Shown: positions 21,101 through 33,462 of the stretch, piece after piece
How the letters are laid out: the number at the start of each line of letters is the position of its first letter
How positions within the stretch are numbered: position 1 is the first letter of the stretch
DNA from: Acanthamoeba lenticulata
Lineage: Eukaryota; Discosea; Longamoebia; Acanthamoebidae
NCBI GenBank assembly: GCA_002179805.1
Contig: NAVB01000273.1
Location: 1 to 52,007, forward strand
Length of the DNA: 52,007 nt
Direction: 5' to 3'
Translations under genes and position numbers: made by a program
Notes under the pieces: generated by a model
The model's database searches: none
Seen by the model: the letters and a program-made list of their open reading frames with translations, nothing else
Told to the model about the DNA's origin: nothing

Positions 21101-24100
21101 CAGAGCCTCCAGGGCGGCCCGTTGGCCCTGTGCTCAGCTTCGCTCGTCTCCCTGCGCCAGCGGATGATCGTCCTCGCGCCTCTCTACGAAGCCCTCCTCG
21201 TACCCAACTGCTCCCCCCCCCCACGCGCGTGCCGTGCGGTGCTGAGTACGCACGCGCGCGTGTGTGCGACCGGCCCATCCAGGACTGCGTGGTGTTGCAG
21301 TGGCCCGCGTTGTTTGACGGCGACAGTGGCGGCGGTGGAGCACGGCACGAGGCGGCCTCCTGGCAGCGCAAGGCCGTGGCGCTGCTCGAAGTGCGCTCGA
21401 CGCTCCTCGCGCGCACGCGCACGGCCCGCAAGCGCAGCCGACGCCTCCACTACGCGACCATCCTCCACACCGACGGCTACCGTACTCGCCTGGCCCCTCG
21501 CACTTGATGATGCCTGATCAAGCTGTGCTGAGAACTGACCGTCTCGAGGGGCCATCTGCTGATGATCTCGTGCGCGCAGGACCCCGCGGCGGACCGCCGC
21601 TTGTGTCGATGGAGGCCCTCCTGCGGCTCCTCGAGCTGCACATGGCGCGGCCCGCCGTGGTCGTGCTGTCGGCCGAGGCCGTGCTGGACCTGCTCGCCCT
21701 CATCGGGCGTCACGTGGCTCTCCAACGCGCGTCGTCGCCGGCTCTGACCTCGCCGGAGGCAACGCGATGGGATGCCGGCCGCCTCTTCAGGCGCCTCTTT
21801 GAGCTCTACCTGGGCACCGACGCCGCCGTGGCTGAGGCCTCGTCATCAACAGCACGACACTCGTCGTCATCGCCGGCGCCTATAAAGGCTCGCAAGAAGG
21901 ACGCGCTTCGCCTACGCAAGGTCATCGTGCGGCTGCTGTGCACAATGCTGCCCCGCACGCCGCCTCGCGCGCGAGGTCATCTCGGGCGGGAGGCCACGCA
22001 CGCGAAAGGGGGCGACGATGAAGAGGGGGAGGACGCCGACGAGCTGGTCTGGCGCGCCATTCACGAGGCGGCGCAGCACGTGCATCTGCTGCTCTCCGCC
22101 CGCAGAGCCGACGGCCGGGGACTTGCCTCGGACGACTCCGACGACGGCGACGAAGACGACGACGATTATGTTGAAGATGAGGATGAAGGTGACTCCTGTG
22201 CGCGGACAGGCAAGCGAAAGCGGATGTCGGCAGCCCCGACGACGCCGGCCTCCGAGGCCAAGCGTGCCCGCACCGAGCTGCCTCCATCCAACGGGGGAGC
22301 AAGCCTGGAGGACGCCGCGGTCCTGGCCTACTTCTTCGCCCGACAGGCCCGCGTGGAGCGCGCCGCGGGCGCCGACGCGGTGGCACGCGAGTCGATGCGG
22401 CTCGTTCACGCCCTGTCGGCCGCCCTCTTCGCCGACCAGCCGTCGCCGCTACTGCGCGAGGCGTGGCAGTGGGACCGCCAGCGCCGCCGGTGCCTGTCGT
22501 GGCTCCGCCGGACGGTGCGCGTCGCATGGGCCGCCCTCGCGCGTCGTCGTCGCGGCCGCGACGCCGCCTCCCCCGCGGCGTCGGCCATGCGCAACAAGAA
22601 GCTGAGGTCGCGCGCGTTCGGGCGGGCCCTCGTGCGCTTCGCGCTGGGCTACGCCTTCGCCCTACCCTCCGACCAGCGGCATCGCCTCCTGGCGGACCTG
22701 TTCGACGCCTGCGCCGGGTCCCTTGGTCGCCGCGCGAGGATGACGAAGCCCGAGGGCTCTCTGGCGTCCTGCGACGAGAGCGAAGAGGATGAGGACGAGG
22801 ATGAGAATGCGGATGAAGAGGAGGCACTGGGTCTGCTCGAGCTCGCGACCCACCACCTCCACTACTGCACGCAGGCGCTCGTGCTCCTGCGCTCCCGCCG
22901 CCAGCTCCCGCCTATCGGTTCGTGTTTTCGCGCTCCGGCCGCACACGCGCGCGCGCAATCTCACGACACGCACGACACGCGCACATATGTGTAATATGCA
23001 GGCGTGTTGCGGGCGCTGGTGATGGTCGCCGCCGGCCACGAGCGGTTCCTGCAGTGCGGCGCAGAGGCCATGCCGGACGACGTGGCCGCCAAGCTGGTGG
23101 CCCTGGCATCCAAGGTAGGCGCGCGCACATCGCCCTCTCCTGACTTGCGCATCACCAACCGGTGGGTCAGATGTGCCGGGTGTGCGCCGAGCTGGCCTAC
23201 CAGTTGTTCCCCGTCGAGCTGGCCAAGGCCGAGAACGCGGACGAGAAGAAGAGCAAGAAGAGCAAGCAGCAGCAGCTCCACGGCTCGTCCGACCCCAGCG
23301 TCTTCTTCGCGCGAGAGACCAGGCCTCCTGCCGCGAACGCCGGCGTGTCGCCCGATGGCGACGGTCTCGTCCTCCGGCGGAGGCCGCGCGCCGGGTACTT
23401 TGACTACGGCGTGCCGTCGCCGGCGGGAGGAGCGAGGGCCAACGAGGGCCAGCCGCGGGAGCACCGGCCGTGGGAGGCCACCACGCGGGAGCTCGTCGAG
23501 CAGCTGCTCGTGGCGGGCGCCTCGCGCATGCGCCAGACGCGCCGGTGGCTGCGGAGGGCCGCTGCGGAGCCTTTGTCCTCGACCCGCCGGCGAGTTGGCG
23601 AGCAGGCTCTCGACGACGACGATGTCGTTCTTGATGTTGGCGTTCCCTCTGGCCGGCACGCCGCGGCCGGGGCCGCGCTCCTGAACACGTTTGCCTCTGC
23701 CGCCGACGCCTTGTGCCGGGCCTTGCGTAAGCTGGCCCGCCTCCCGTCGTGGCGCGCCTCTTCTCCCGGTTCGTGACTGTCTTCCGCCACGCGCGCGCAT
23801 GCGCTTGTCGTGGCCACGCGCGCCTGTGCACGCTCACCCGTTCTCGCGTGACGTGCGCGCAGGAAGAGCTCTGGACAGCCTCCTCGTGCAAGCGGAGGAA
23901 GATGAAGAGGAAGAAACGCGGGCAGCTGCGGTGGACGAAGGGAAAGAGCGAGCACCAGAGGAAGCTTCAAGCACCAGTGCCAAGCCCAAGCGTGCCAAGA
24001 GGGGCAGGCTGGCGGTCATGCGCAGCACCAACTCGTTCATTGATGCCGAGCTTCGACGAATCGGTAACGTCAACGACTCATATGCTGACCTGGAGGACTT

Positions 24101-24173
24101 CATCGCGTGCCCCAAGGGCGCCGTGATCTGGAACGCCGCGCAGAAGCCGCCCTCCGCGAACAACGGAATATGA
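18200..24173 (+). CDS. FANCI: Fanconi anaemia FANCI ortholog
   Basis: Exons: 18200-18233, 18297-18592, about 18651-18851, 18957-19187, 19249-19707, 19769-19944, 20024-20114, 20192-20753, 20859-21199, 21283-21481, 21580-22917, 23002-23114, 23171-23768, 23863-24173 (about 1,649 aa; human 1,328). FANCI pairs with FANCD2 in interstrand crosslink repair. Helical-repeat segments line up in order with human FANCI: a LVRLLCDFAFFLVSEPAPG block, AFVRHAPARVSIFERVFARA matching the human EILEQVLNRVxTRAS block, SHPILRALLPLGRHDAAFC, then SAM..ASRQFAVHGLCTLL matching KAM..ARKSAVAGFLLLL, and near the end LRALVMVAAGHERFLQCGAE. The C-terminus is acidic, then Lys/Arg-rich (KPKRAKRGR), as in FANCI. Acidic/Ser inserts explain the extra length. 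The N-terminal 150 residues look shorter than in animals. The acceptor of exon 3 is ambiguous (18651 or 18735, both in phase). Confidence 0.75.
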
Positions 24174-24458
24174 CGGCAATGTCCCGTTGGCGCTCCTTCA
24201 TGCAAAGACAAATTATGATTTTTTCCTGTGTGAGATTTTCCCCGAGTTTCCTGATCTAAAATTTTGGAGGGACATCATTTATTGCTCGCCGAGCGACAAG
24301 CAGCTGAGCTGTGGTGTGCTGCGGCTGCCCAACAACCCACCCCCACACACACACACCAGCGCTCTCCGCTTCCCGCGTTCAGGCCTCGAGCGAAAGTCCT
24401 CCCACATCTTCCCTGCACCTGAGGACTGGCGAAGAGAAGGGGAGGGCGAGCGTGTACA

Positions 24459-27400
24459 ATGATGAAGAAATCCGCAGGTGCGACGACGAACGGATCAGCC
24501 ATTATTTCGGCGGGAGATGGCACTACTACAACAACGCCACAAACAACAGGCTCAGGCGTGGTGGCAACCTCTTCTTCTTCGTCTGCCATAAAAGCTGCCT
24601 CGAAGGGCTCGGAGGTGCGATCGTACAAGGGCGAAAAGAAGAATGGAGCGCCGCATGGTCGGGGCGTAATGGTGTTTGCGAATGGAAAGCGTTACGAGGG
24701 AACCTTCAAGGATGGCCAATTTCACGGGACTGGCACCCTCATCTTCCCGAATGGGAATCGCTACGAGGGCGAGTTCAAGAATGGACGCAAACACGGCAAG
24801 CGAGGAGTGTTCACGTGGGCCCTTGGGGAACGCTACGAAGGCGAATACAAGAACGACCGACGTCATGGGCGAGGTCTCTTCACTTGGAAGAGTGGTGGGC
24901 GCTACGAGGGCGATTTCAAGGACGACCGACGCACGGGGCGGGGAGTCTTAACGTGGCCCGACGGCGAACGCTATGAGGGCGCCTTCGAGGAGGACCAGCT
25001 CGAGGGCCAAGGAGTCTACCACTACGCCAATGGGGATCGTTACGAGGGCCTCTTCCACGCTGGCGTCAAACATGGGCGAGGCATTTACTACTTTGCTAAT
25101 GGAGACAAGTACGTGGGCGACTACAAGCACGGCAAGCGGACAGGCTATGGCCTGCTCACCCTCGCCAACGGCAACCGCTACGAAGGCGATTTCAAGGCCG
25201 ACAAGCGCACTGGCAACGGCATCTTCACCTGGCAAAGCGGCTCGCGTTACGAAGGTGCCCCACCCAGTCCCCTTGCCGCTCCTCTTTCTCGCCAAGAATC
25301 TCCCCGAAACCCGAAAATCCCCGCGCCTCATGACAATCGAGTACACCAATCAAAGTGGCCTCTACGCAGAGGATCTCTCGCACTCACGCTCCTTCGCACC
25401 CCATCGTGCTGCGGGCTTGGCTCTGTCTCTATGCAGGAGAATTCAAAAACGACAAGCGAACGGGTCGAGGCGTGTTCCACCGCGCCAACGGAGAGCGCTA
25501 CGAGGGCGAGTTCAAGGACGGCAAGCGCCACGGCGTGAGCGTCTCCTACGTGCCCACCAACGAAGAGGTCCGGATGACCCTCTCCTCGTCCTCCTTCATC
25601 TCGTGTAGAGGAGTATTCTTTGGCTGTTCGTTTCACTGACGGTCGCCTCTTCGATGATGCCTTTGGGGTGAGCAGGGCAAGGAGAAGATTTACCGCGAGG
25701 AGTGGGTCGATGGCTCCCTCATCTCCAAATACGAGATCGGCCCTGAGGAAGTGCCGCATATATTGGACAACGAGATCGACACCTCCCTCAACACGCTCAA
25801 GTCGGGCCTCGCCGCCAAGAGCGGAACGGCGGCAGGTGCGCCCCTCGGGACCTCGTCCAGCGTGTCCGGCCCGATGGCCAGCGCGTCCCGCCCGACGCTG
25901 GCTCTCCCGTCTTCGGCTGCGCTGGTGCCCTTCAACGGCCTCTCGGACGCCGTGGCCCTGCCCAGCGCCAGCGGCGTCGTTCTCGACCCCGGGTAACGTG
26001 AATCGCCGCTGGATGGGGGGACGGAGTCGCGGGCGCTTGTGTCTCACCGCACGTGCGGGCGGGGGGCGTGATTATGGCATGGGGGCCGTGCAGGAAGCGC
26101 ATCAACCCGCAGGAGGAGGTGCTGTTTGGCGATGCCGCCAGGCTGCCGGCCATCCTCGTCATCAAGATCTTCTCCTTCCTCGACGAGAAGTCGCTGTGCC
26201 TCGCCTGCCAAGGTTTTGTTCCGCCCATCATCCCCTCTCCCCATCGATCGATGGCCTCCTCCCCGGGGGATGGTGGGCCTCGCGCGAGATGGTGCGGCTC
26301 ACACCGCGAGGTGCTGGTGGCGGCCCGCCTCAGTGAGCCAAACGTGGCAGAAGCTGTCCGAGGACGAGACGCTGTGGCGGATGCTGTGCAAGAAACGGTG
26401 GAACCTCAAGAAGAAGCAGGACTCGGACTACGAGACCCACTACTGCTACTGGAAGTTCCAGTTTTGGCTCTACCTCTGCAAGGTGCCTCCCCCCCCCCGC
26501 CTCCCCGTCACACGTGCACATGCGCGGGCGCTGATTGCCCATTGGCCGGACACGAGAGCAGAACACGTGGGCGCAGCGCGTGTTCGACGACGAGGAAGTG
26601 AAGAACGGGCGCGGGAGCTACTCCTGGTCCAACGGCAACTGCTACGAGGGCGAGTGGAGGGACGACCACAGGCACGGGCGTGGCCGCATGATCTACGCCG
26701 ACGGCGACAAGTACGAGGGCGACTGGCGCGAGGGCAAGAAACATGTACGTGCCCCTTCTCTTTGGCATGACGTGTCTCGTGTGCAAGGGGGGTGTTGAAC
26801 CGGGTGTTTATGCGCGCGCGCATGCAGGGCTTTGGCATCGTGACGTACATGAACGGGTCCAAATACGAGGGGACCTTCATCAACGGCGAGCGTGACGGCG
26901 AAGGCGTCCTCACCTTCAGCAACAAGGACAGGTCCGTTCTCCTTCCTTCCTCTCCCTCCCTCCCTTTTTCCCTGCCCCCCCCCTTCCAGGAGTATGAAAT
27001 AAACTGAAACGTCCTCCCCCCGGTGGGATGGTGATTGGGTGGTGATGATGGTGGCCACCAGATATGACGGGGACTGGAAGCAGGGGAAGAAGGAGGGGAC
27101 GGGCACCTACCTCTGGGCCAACGGCTCCATCTACCAGGGCGACTACGTCAACGGCAAGAAGGAGGGCCGGGGCATCATGATCTACAACAACGGTACTCCT
27201 CCCCCTTCCGCCAACAAAGGGGCGTTTATCTTCAGAAAATAATCATTTATGCTTGGGACCCAGGTGACCGCTACGAGGGCGAGTGGAAGGGCGGGCGACG
27301 CCACGGGCAGGGCACCGAGACGTGGATCAACGGTGTCAAGTACGAGGGCGAGTGGCGCGATGGCAAGCGACAGGGCTTTGGCAAAGTCCTCTACGCCAAC

Positions 27401-28210
27401 GGCGACAAATACGAGGGTCAGCCCCCCAATCCCCAATCCCATCCCCGCAAATCCTCAGTTTCTTGTTGGCGCATGAGAGGCCAATTGGCCCTTTTGACGA
27501 CGGTGCTGATGATGGTGGTGCTGACGGACAACAACGGCAGGCGAGTTCATGGGCGGAGAGAAGGAGGGGCGGGGCAAGATGATCTACGCCAAGGGCGGCG
27601 AGTACGAGGGCGAGTGGAAGAAGGGCAAGCGGGAGGGCCAGGGCGTCATGAACTATGGCGACAACACCCTCTACGACGGCCAGTGGAAGGACGACATCGA
27701 GGCCGTCCCTCGGTAAAGCCCCCCTCCTCTTCTGCCTCTTTGTGGTGTTCCCCCTCTTCCCCCAATCGAGGCTGACGCGCGCGTGGGGGGGGGGGCGTAG
27801 GGTCCCGAGCGGAGACGCGAAGCGGGTGCCCATTCCGGCCGACTTCCCCTCGAAGCGCCAGCCGGTGCCGGAGAGCGAGGAGGACGAGGAGGAACTCAAC
27901 GAGCTCGCCGCTGCCGAGCAGCGCAAGGCCGCCGTGCGAAAGCGCCTCGCCCACATGCGCCGTCGGTCCGGCTCCAAACAGCAGCAGCAGAAGGGCTCGC
28001 GCCCCTCGTCCACCGCCACGTCCAAGGCCGCCCTCCTCGTGGCTGCCGCCAAGGGTACTTCCCCCCCCCCCACCACACCACACCAACCCCCCTGGCCTCG
28101 CCTATCCGTCCCATTCCTCCATTTGTTTATTTATTTGATTATATAAATCGTGCATGCGCCTGACTCACCAAGGGTGCGCCCATCCCGTTTGTTCCGCAAC
28201 AGGCAAGTGA
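24459..28210 (+). CDS. F-box protein with two MORN-repeat arrays
   Basis: Twelve exons keep frame: 24459-25254, 25437-25567, 25676-25992, 26094-26212, 26334-26482, 26562-26744, 26828-26931, 27062-27192, 27264-27416, 27541-27712, 27801-28054, 28203-28210 (838 aa). After a Ser/Thr-rich leader, about ten MORN repeats of the form RYEGEFKDGKRHGRG fill residues 58-300. A linker is followed by an F-box at about 424-465 (LPAILVIKIFSFLDEKSLCL, then WQKLSEDETLWRMLC). About ten more MORN repeats follow, then an acidic/basic tail. MORN repeats bind membranes or organise the cortex; an F-box recruits SKP1-cullin ubiquitin ligase, so this may be a membrane-tethered ligase adaptor (inference). The last coding exon is only 8 bases (GC AAG TGA after the junction). 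Most MORN-array introns fall within repeats, as expected for exon-by-exon growth. Confidence 0.88.
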
Positions 28211-28690
28211 GCGTGGCTCGCGACCTCTCTTCCTCCTCCTCCCCATTCTCCATCCACCTCAATGGGCAGGGGGGGGGGGCAAACAACTTCGCATCGTCCT
28301 TCAGCAGCAGCAGCAGCAGCAGTGGTGGTGGTGTGGCGATGGGCGAGCAGCGCCCACAGCACCGCTCAACACAGTGTACAAGAGAGAGAGAGAGAAAGCG
28401 GGGTTGCACGAGCCCGCGCTTCTCCCGTCCGGAGAACCGGATGGGGCCTGCCAGAGCTGCTTCGTCCACCCCAGCCCTGGGCCAATACAATTTGTGTTGC
28501 AACACCACTCCGATATCTCTCTCTTGTCATGCCCCTCTGGGGTGCAGCAAGCTGGGAGGGGGGCGCATGCGCCTTGCGCGCATGTCGACAACAAAAAGAG
28601 GCGAGAAGGAAATCTCGCGAGCATGCCTGCACGCGGAGAGAAAAGTAAACCAACACCAAGAACAGGCAGGCCACCACTTTCGCATACTAC
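28211..28690. other. Intergenic region with simple repeats
   Basis: No gene is supported. It holds a G run (about 28268-28279), a CAG/GCA repeat (about 28303-28321) followed by GGT triplets, and an AG repeat (about 28381-28397). It probably contains the promoter and leader of the PH-domain gene. Confidence 0.55.
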
Positions 28691-30187
28691 ATGGCCAACA
28701 CCAAGGAGGGATGGGTAGAAGAGCACACGAGCGGCACCAAGTGGGCCAAGTCTTACATCGTGCTCCAGAGCAACTTCCTCCTCCTCTTTGCCAAGCCACC
28801 GGTAGGTCCCTCCTCCTCCCTCCCCTTGTCGCGTCGTTGTTGCGCAAATTTTTCCTCACGAGGCCTCCTTCTCGTGGGTTGTGCGTGGGGATCCAATGTA
28901 CGCTAGGGTGGGCTCCACAAACCCCGCACCAAGGTGGACGTGACCAGCTGTTACATCCTTCGTAAGGACGACTTCCGCCAAAACACATTTGCCCTGATCC
29001 CCAAGGTGCGACTTAACCACCTCCTTGCTTTGTGCTGGTGTGCGTATGTGTGTGCATGTGCTGGTGGTGCCCTCTTGGCGTGGCGGTGACCACGTACGCG
29101 CGGCGCGTTTTCTTCCCTTGCCAGGACAAGACCAAGAAGGCCTACTACTTTGCCGCGCCGGACAGGCAGACGGCCGAGGAGTGGATCGACGCCATCAAGA
29201 CGCAGCAGATGCCCCTCCCCAAGCCCTCGCCCGGTAGCGACACAGCCTCTCCAAACCCTGCCGCTCGAGCAGGCCCGTTTGTGCTGTTTGTTATTGTTGC
29301 TCTCACCTCTCCTCGTTGGCGTGCAATCTCTCTCTTTTTCTTTTTCTTTTGCTTTGTTGATCTGCTCATGCCCCCTCCTGCGCGCGTCATCAGCTTCAGG
29401 GCCGGCGCACAATCCGTACCTGCCGCGCAAGCCGGCCTCGCCTGAGGTCCCGGCGCACAACCCGTACATGCCGCGTAGCCACTCCTCGCCGTCAGGACCT
29501 TCGCCGCGCCAACCGGAGGAGCCCGAGCCCGTCGCTGCTGCGCCACCGCCGCACAATCACAACCACAACCACAATCATAACCAAAACCACAACGCGTTGA
29601 CCCACTCCATGTCGGCGCCCGTCCTGAGCCCAGCCCAAGCCTCTTTGCCATCTCCACCAACCGCCTCGCAGCCTCACGGCGCTTCGGCGCCCTCCGCCGG
29701 CTTTTCCTCACCAGCGCCGCAGCATATGTACCCTTCGCCTTTGGGCTCGTACGGGTCGACGTCGGCCCACTCGGCCCCCATGCCCGCAGTGCCCGCGCTC
29801 GACGCTCCTGCTAGCGCTCCCATGAGCGCCGGCGCGCCGGCCATGGCCTACTACCAGGCGGGACCTGCGCCCTACGGCACACATGTCTACTACCAGTACC
29901 AGCAGCCACAGCAGCCACCAATCATTGGCCACGCAGGCTTCGGTGGAAGCGGCGGGCCCGGTTATCCCGTCGTTGCCGGCGGACAGCCCCCGTCACTGGC
30001 GGCGTTCCCACAGCACCACTCCTCACCGGCCCTCTTCGGGGCCTACGGCGTGCAACCCTACGCGCCACCAGCGAGCCCACAGATGGTGATGATGACGAAC
30101 GCCCCTGCCCCGGGCGCTCCTCAGGCTTTCTTCATTGCCCCCGGGCCCGCGTACCCAACGCAAGCTGCCCCTCATTACTCCTCCTGA
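28691..30187 (+). CDS. PH-domain protein with Pro-rich tail
   Basis: Exons 28691-28801, 28907-29005, 29125-29233 and 29394-30187 give 370 aa. Residues 1-105 form a PH domain: KEGWVEEHTSGTKWAKSYIV for strands 1-2, then LRKDDFRQNTFALIPK, then YYFAAPDRQTAEEWIDAIKT with the invariant C-terminal Trp. This suggests phosphoinositide or protein binding at membranes. The rest is low complexity. Two copies of AHNPY(L/M)PR lie at about 115-140, followed by a His-Asn run (HNHNHNHNHNQNHN) and a long Pro/Ala/Ser/Tyr/Gln-rich tail resembling a disordered scaffold. The NPY(L/M)PR repeats might be short binding motifs. Specificity cannot be read from the sequence. The 5S rRNA gene follows 188 bp downstream on the same strand. 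Confidence 0.85.
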
Positions 30188-30375
30188 CAAGCCCATGTGT
30201 GTCCAGTTCTTATATTAGCGATTCGTACGTAAGGGACACACCAACTTGCTATTCTTCTTCGCAAAAGGGACCTTGTACGTGCAGCGCATTTACCCTGGCC
30301 GAGCGTACATGCATACAAAGTGACATGAAGGCGCCAGGGTACGCGTTCTGGTCGACGAGAGTGATGTACTCTGCC

Positions 30376-30494
30376 GGATACGGCCATACTGCGGAGAAAG
30401 CACCGCTTCCCATCCGAACAGCGAAGTTAAGCTGCGCCAGGCGGTGTTAGTACTGGGGTGGGCGACCACCCGGGAATCCACCGTGACGTATCCT
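30376..30494 (+). rRNA. 5S ribosomal RNA
   Basis: A 119-nt sequence starts GGATACGGCCATAC and ends CGTATCC(T). The ends pair over seven bases (30376-30382 with 30487-30493) to form helix I. The conserved core CCGAACAGCGAAGTTAAGC and the internal control region ending in GGGTGGGCGACCACCCGGGAA are intact, so RNA polymerase III/TFIIIA transcription is expected. The sequence is of Acanthamoeba type, by my recall of that rRNA. It is a single copy here among protein genes, not in a tandem array. Confidence 0.96.
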
Positions 30495-30497
30495 TTT
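30494..30497 (+). terminator. RNA polymerase III terminator
   Basis: TTTT directly follows the last paired base of 5S rRNA, the minimal Pol III stop signal. Confidence 0.75.
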
Positions 30498-30679
30498 GCT
30501 CTCACCGTGTCGTATCCTGTTTGCACGTCAACAGCTGGGCCTTCCGCCTTCTTGCCTGCCATTTGTTTGCTTGTTGCAAAGTTGGTGGTCGAAGCGGTGT
30601 CCCTCCAGACTTTTGGTAGCTTGAGAGAAAGTGCAAACAAGATAAAAAGAAATCAAAAGGAAAAGAGGAGTACGACGAG

Positions 30680-33280
30680 ATGGATCCACCAGAGGGCAAG
30701 CTTGTGCGTGACGTAAAGGAAGAGGAAAGCTCGCCCTCCTTCCATGAACTACAGGTTCTCAACGTGACCGAGGGGGAGGTAGTGGGCTATCCTCTGCAAC
30801 GATTCGTTGGTCGCATCGCAGGCGCCCCCACCGAGGGCTTTGTAGAGGTGCACGTCGGCACGCCTTCGCAATGCCAAGAAGAGAATGTTCCCGCACCATC
30901 CAACAAGGAGACACACGAAAATGTTGGCTGCTGGCCCGTCGCTGGTGGGCACTTTAAGGCCCTTGCCCTGCTGCGTCGCGGCGACAACACGATCCACTTC
31001 CGCTACCGCCCCCAGAGGGCGGCCGATCCTGACGCCCAGAGCACCAGCAGTGGTGACAACATCGCGGCAGGCATCGACGCTCTAGGCGGCGCAGCATCAG
31101 AAAGCAGCAGCGGGTCCGGCTGGTGCCTCAGCCGGGAGATCCGACTCTACTACGACCCTCTCCTCATCGACAATCGGTTCGAGCGGCAGCCGCAGTACGT
31201 CGTGACGCCGGCGACACTCGGACAAACGGGCGCCATCGATGGCGAGAAGGAGGGCAAGGAAGAGTGGCGCCACTTCGTGCGGCTGGTCTATCTCCTCGCC
31301 CGCGACGACGACGACTGCCTGGCCGACGGCGACGCCTGGGAAACCGACGAGGCCACGCGGGCCAATATCGAGCGGCTGGGCCTCGGGGCGCTCCTGATGC
31401 AGTCCTTCTGCGCGCAGAACCTGGACGAGGACGGGCGGACTATGGCGGACTCGCTCCCCTTCCCGCTCGGACAGGCGACCTTTGGCCTCGAGCTCGACAC
31501 CTCGCGCCCAGAGCGCAACTGGCCCGTCGTCCACGTCGTCCGCTCCAGGTCTGTCCAATGCACCCCTCCTCTCTTCCTCTCTCACACCACGGTCCTCGAC
31601 ATGACCAGGGCTGATGCATGACGATGCGGGTTGTGTTGGGCCACGGGCAGGCTCACGCGGGAGCAGATCTACGCCCTGGGCAATCACTGGCGTGACGGCG
31701 GCCAGTCGGCCTGGCATCACTTTGCCTCGGAGCTCCGAGGCCTCCCTCACCGCCGCACGTACGCGTTTTTATTCTCTTATGTTTGAGGTTTATATAAAAT
31801 TGAGAATGCGCGTATGCCCCCCCCCCTCCCCACCGCAGGTCGATCGACTGCGTGATCCTCGGGATGACGCGATACAACGCCAACACGGGCAAGTGCGAAG
31901 CGCACACGGCTCTGGGCGGGGGGCCCATGGCCCTGTTCGGCTCGGGCGGGCTCTACTCGTGGCCGCGGTCGCTGGCGCAAGTGCGCGCCTGCTGGATGGA
32001 CTCCACCCCTGTCGACAAGACCCTCTGCTTTGACGACAGCGCCGGCCGCGGTGTGTGCTTTGCCCCCTCCCTTCCCTCCCTTCCCACTACACGCCGCCCG
32101 CTCGTGCGATCGGGGAGGAGAGGAGAGGAGGAGGAGGAAGAGGATTCTCATGCATGATGGGGGGGGGAGGGCAGGCACCATGTGGGCCAATTACGCGACG
32201 ACGCTGGGGGCCACCCTCCACGAGATCGGCCATTGCTTCGGCCTCGACCACACCCCTCACGGGTCTCTCTGCTCTCTCTCTCTCTCTCTCTGCTCTCTCT
32301 CTCTCTCTCTGCTCTCTCTCCCTCCCCCCATGACCCTCCTCGCATGCCAGCAATCCAACAATCCAACAATCCAATAACAACAACAACAATAATAATAGGA
32401 TCATGTTGCGGGGCTTCGACAACTTGAACCGGTGGGCGATGATCGAGGAGCCCCGCTGCAAGGCACGTCTTCTTCGTCGTCGTTTCGTCGTGCTGCTGGG
32501 GGTTTTGCCAACGCGCCTGGTGTGGGAGGGGGCTTCATTCCAATGACCATGGCGCAGGTGCGGCCGATCCTAAAGCGGGACGAGGGCGGGGCGCACTGGC
32601 ACGCGGAGAGCATCACGAAGCTGGCGCGCTCGCCCTACTTCAAGCCCGCCGCCTCTTCGTCGGTGCTGGCACGCCTCGTGGCTGCCGACCCGTCAGCGCC
32701 CCCGCGTCCGGCGCACCGAAGGGCGCTCTTCGAGCCGGGCGTGCGGCTGCAGGTCATCCCCACCTTCCGCCCGGCCCTCCACATACGGTTCGCCCTTTCT
32801 CCCAATATCTTGCATTGCATTCAAGTTGAATAATCATGATAACAACTGATAATCATTTTGCCCTCCAAACAGGGCAAAGCACGTGCGGTGGGAGAAGGAC
32901 AACAACGGCGAGTACTTTGAGAAGTGCGACAGCCCGGACTCGAACGCGTGGGTCGAAGTCCACGACGCTCAAGAGTTTTGCCGCTTCGAGGAGGTGCCCA
33001 GAGCCCCCTCCCCACTCAATCGCGCTTCCTCCCCCCGCCCCGTCTTTCCCGTTTATCTATCTGGGCCTGACCGCCGTCACAACTTGGGCGGTTCCAGGTG
33101 GAGCACGACGAGGCAAGTGCGCGTGTGGTCCTGTTCGACGTGACGCGCAACCTGCTCGTGAAGCTCGATCCCGATCAGGCCCACTGGGGCTGCGTGGAGA
33201 CGCCCGGCACGCCGCCGGACTGGCACGAGCTCGGCGGGGGCAAGTGGCGAGACGACCACTTTTCTGGCGGGCGCGTCTAA
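30680..33280 (+). CDS. Zinc metallopeptidase (YIL108W/Metallopep family)
   Basis: Exons 30680-31548, 31651-31758, 31839-32050, 32175-32262, 32399-32462, 32558-32787, 32873-32993 and 33098-33280 keep frame (624 aa). Exon 4 carries the zinc site LHEIGHCFGLDHT (HExxHxxGxxH, about residues 411-421), and the next exon the family signature IMLRGFDNLNR. These, with an N-terminal beta-rich region (GYPLQRFVGRIAG) and CVILGMTRYNANTGK, fit the fungal YIL108W-like putative metallopeptidases (Pfam Metallopep). There is no signal peptide, so it is probably intracellular. The natural substrate is unknown. Intron 5 begins with GC instead of GT (AAG|GCACGT at 32463). Its 3' end faces that of ELP5, 182 bp away. 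Confidence 0.82.
32264..32321 (+). repeat. TC dinucleotide repeat in intron
   Basis: (TC)n interrupted by G every 16-20 bases. It occupies intron 4 of the metallopeptidase gene, right after the donor, where it may act as a long polypyrimidine tract. Confidence 0.85.
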
Positions 33281-33462
33281 ACCTCTCTTCCCCTCCGGCG
33301 CGAGGCTCACTGGGCGTATCTCCTGGAAGTGAACCATCATGAGGACAAGCGCCACAACTCACAACACAAATGTCATGACCGCGAGTGTAAAATTTCCTCG
33401 ATCGAGGAAACACGCCAAAGACTTTCTGCTTCTGGCCGATGCCAGACAGTCTACAAACAGTT

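Noticed and set aside
22662..23891. Long minus-strand open frame opposite FANCI exons
   Set aside because: Arg/Ala/Pro-rich shadow of GC-rich third positions; crosses known plus-strand exons and introns and has no domain.
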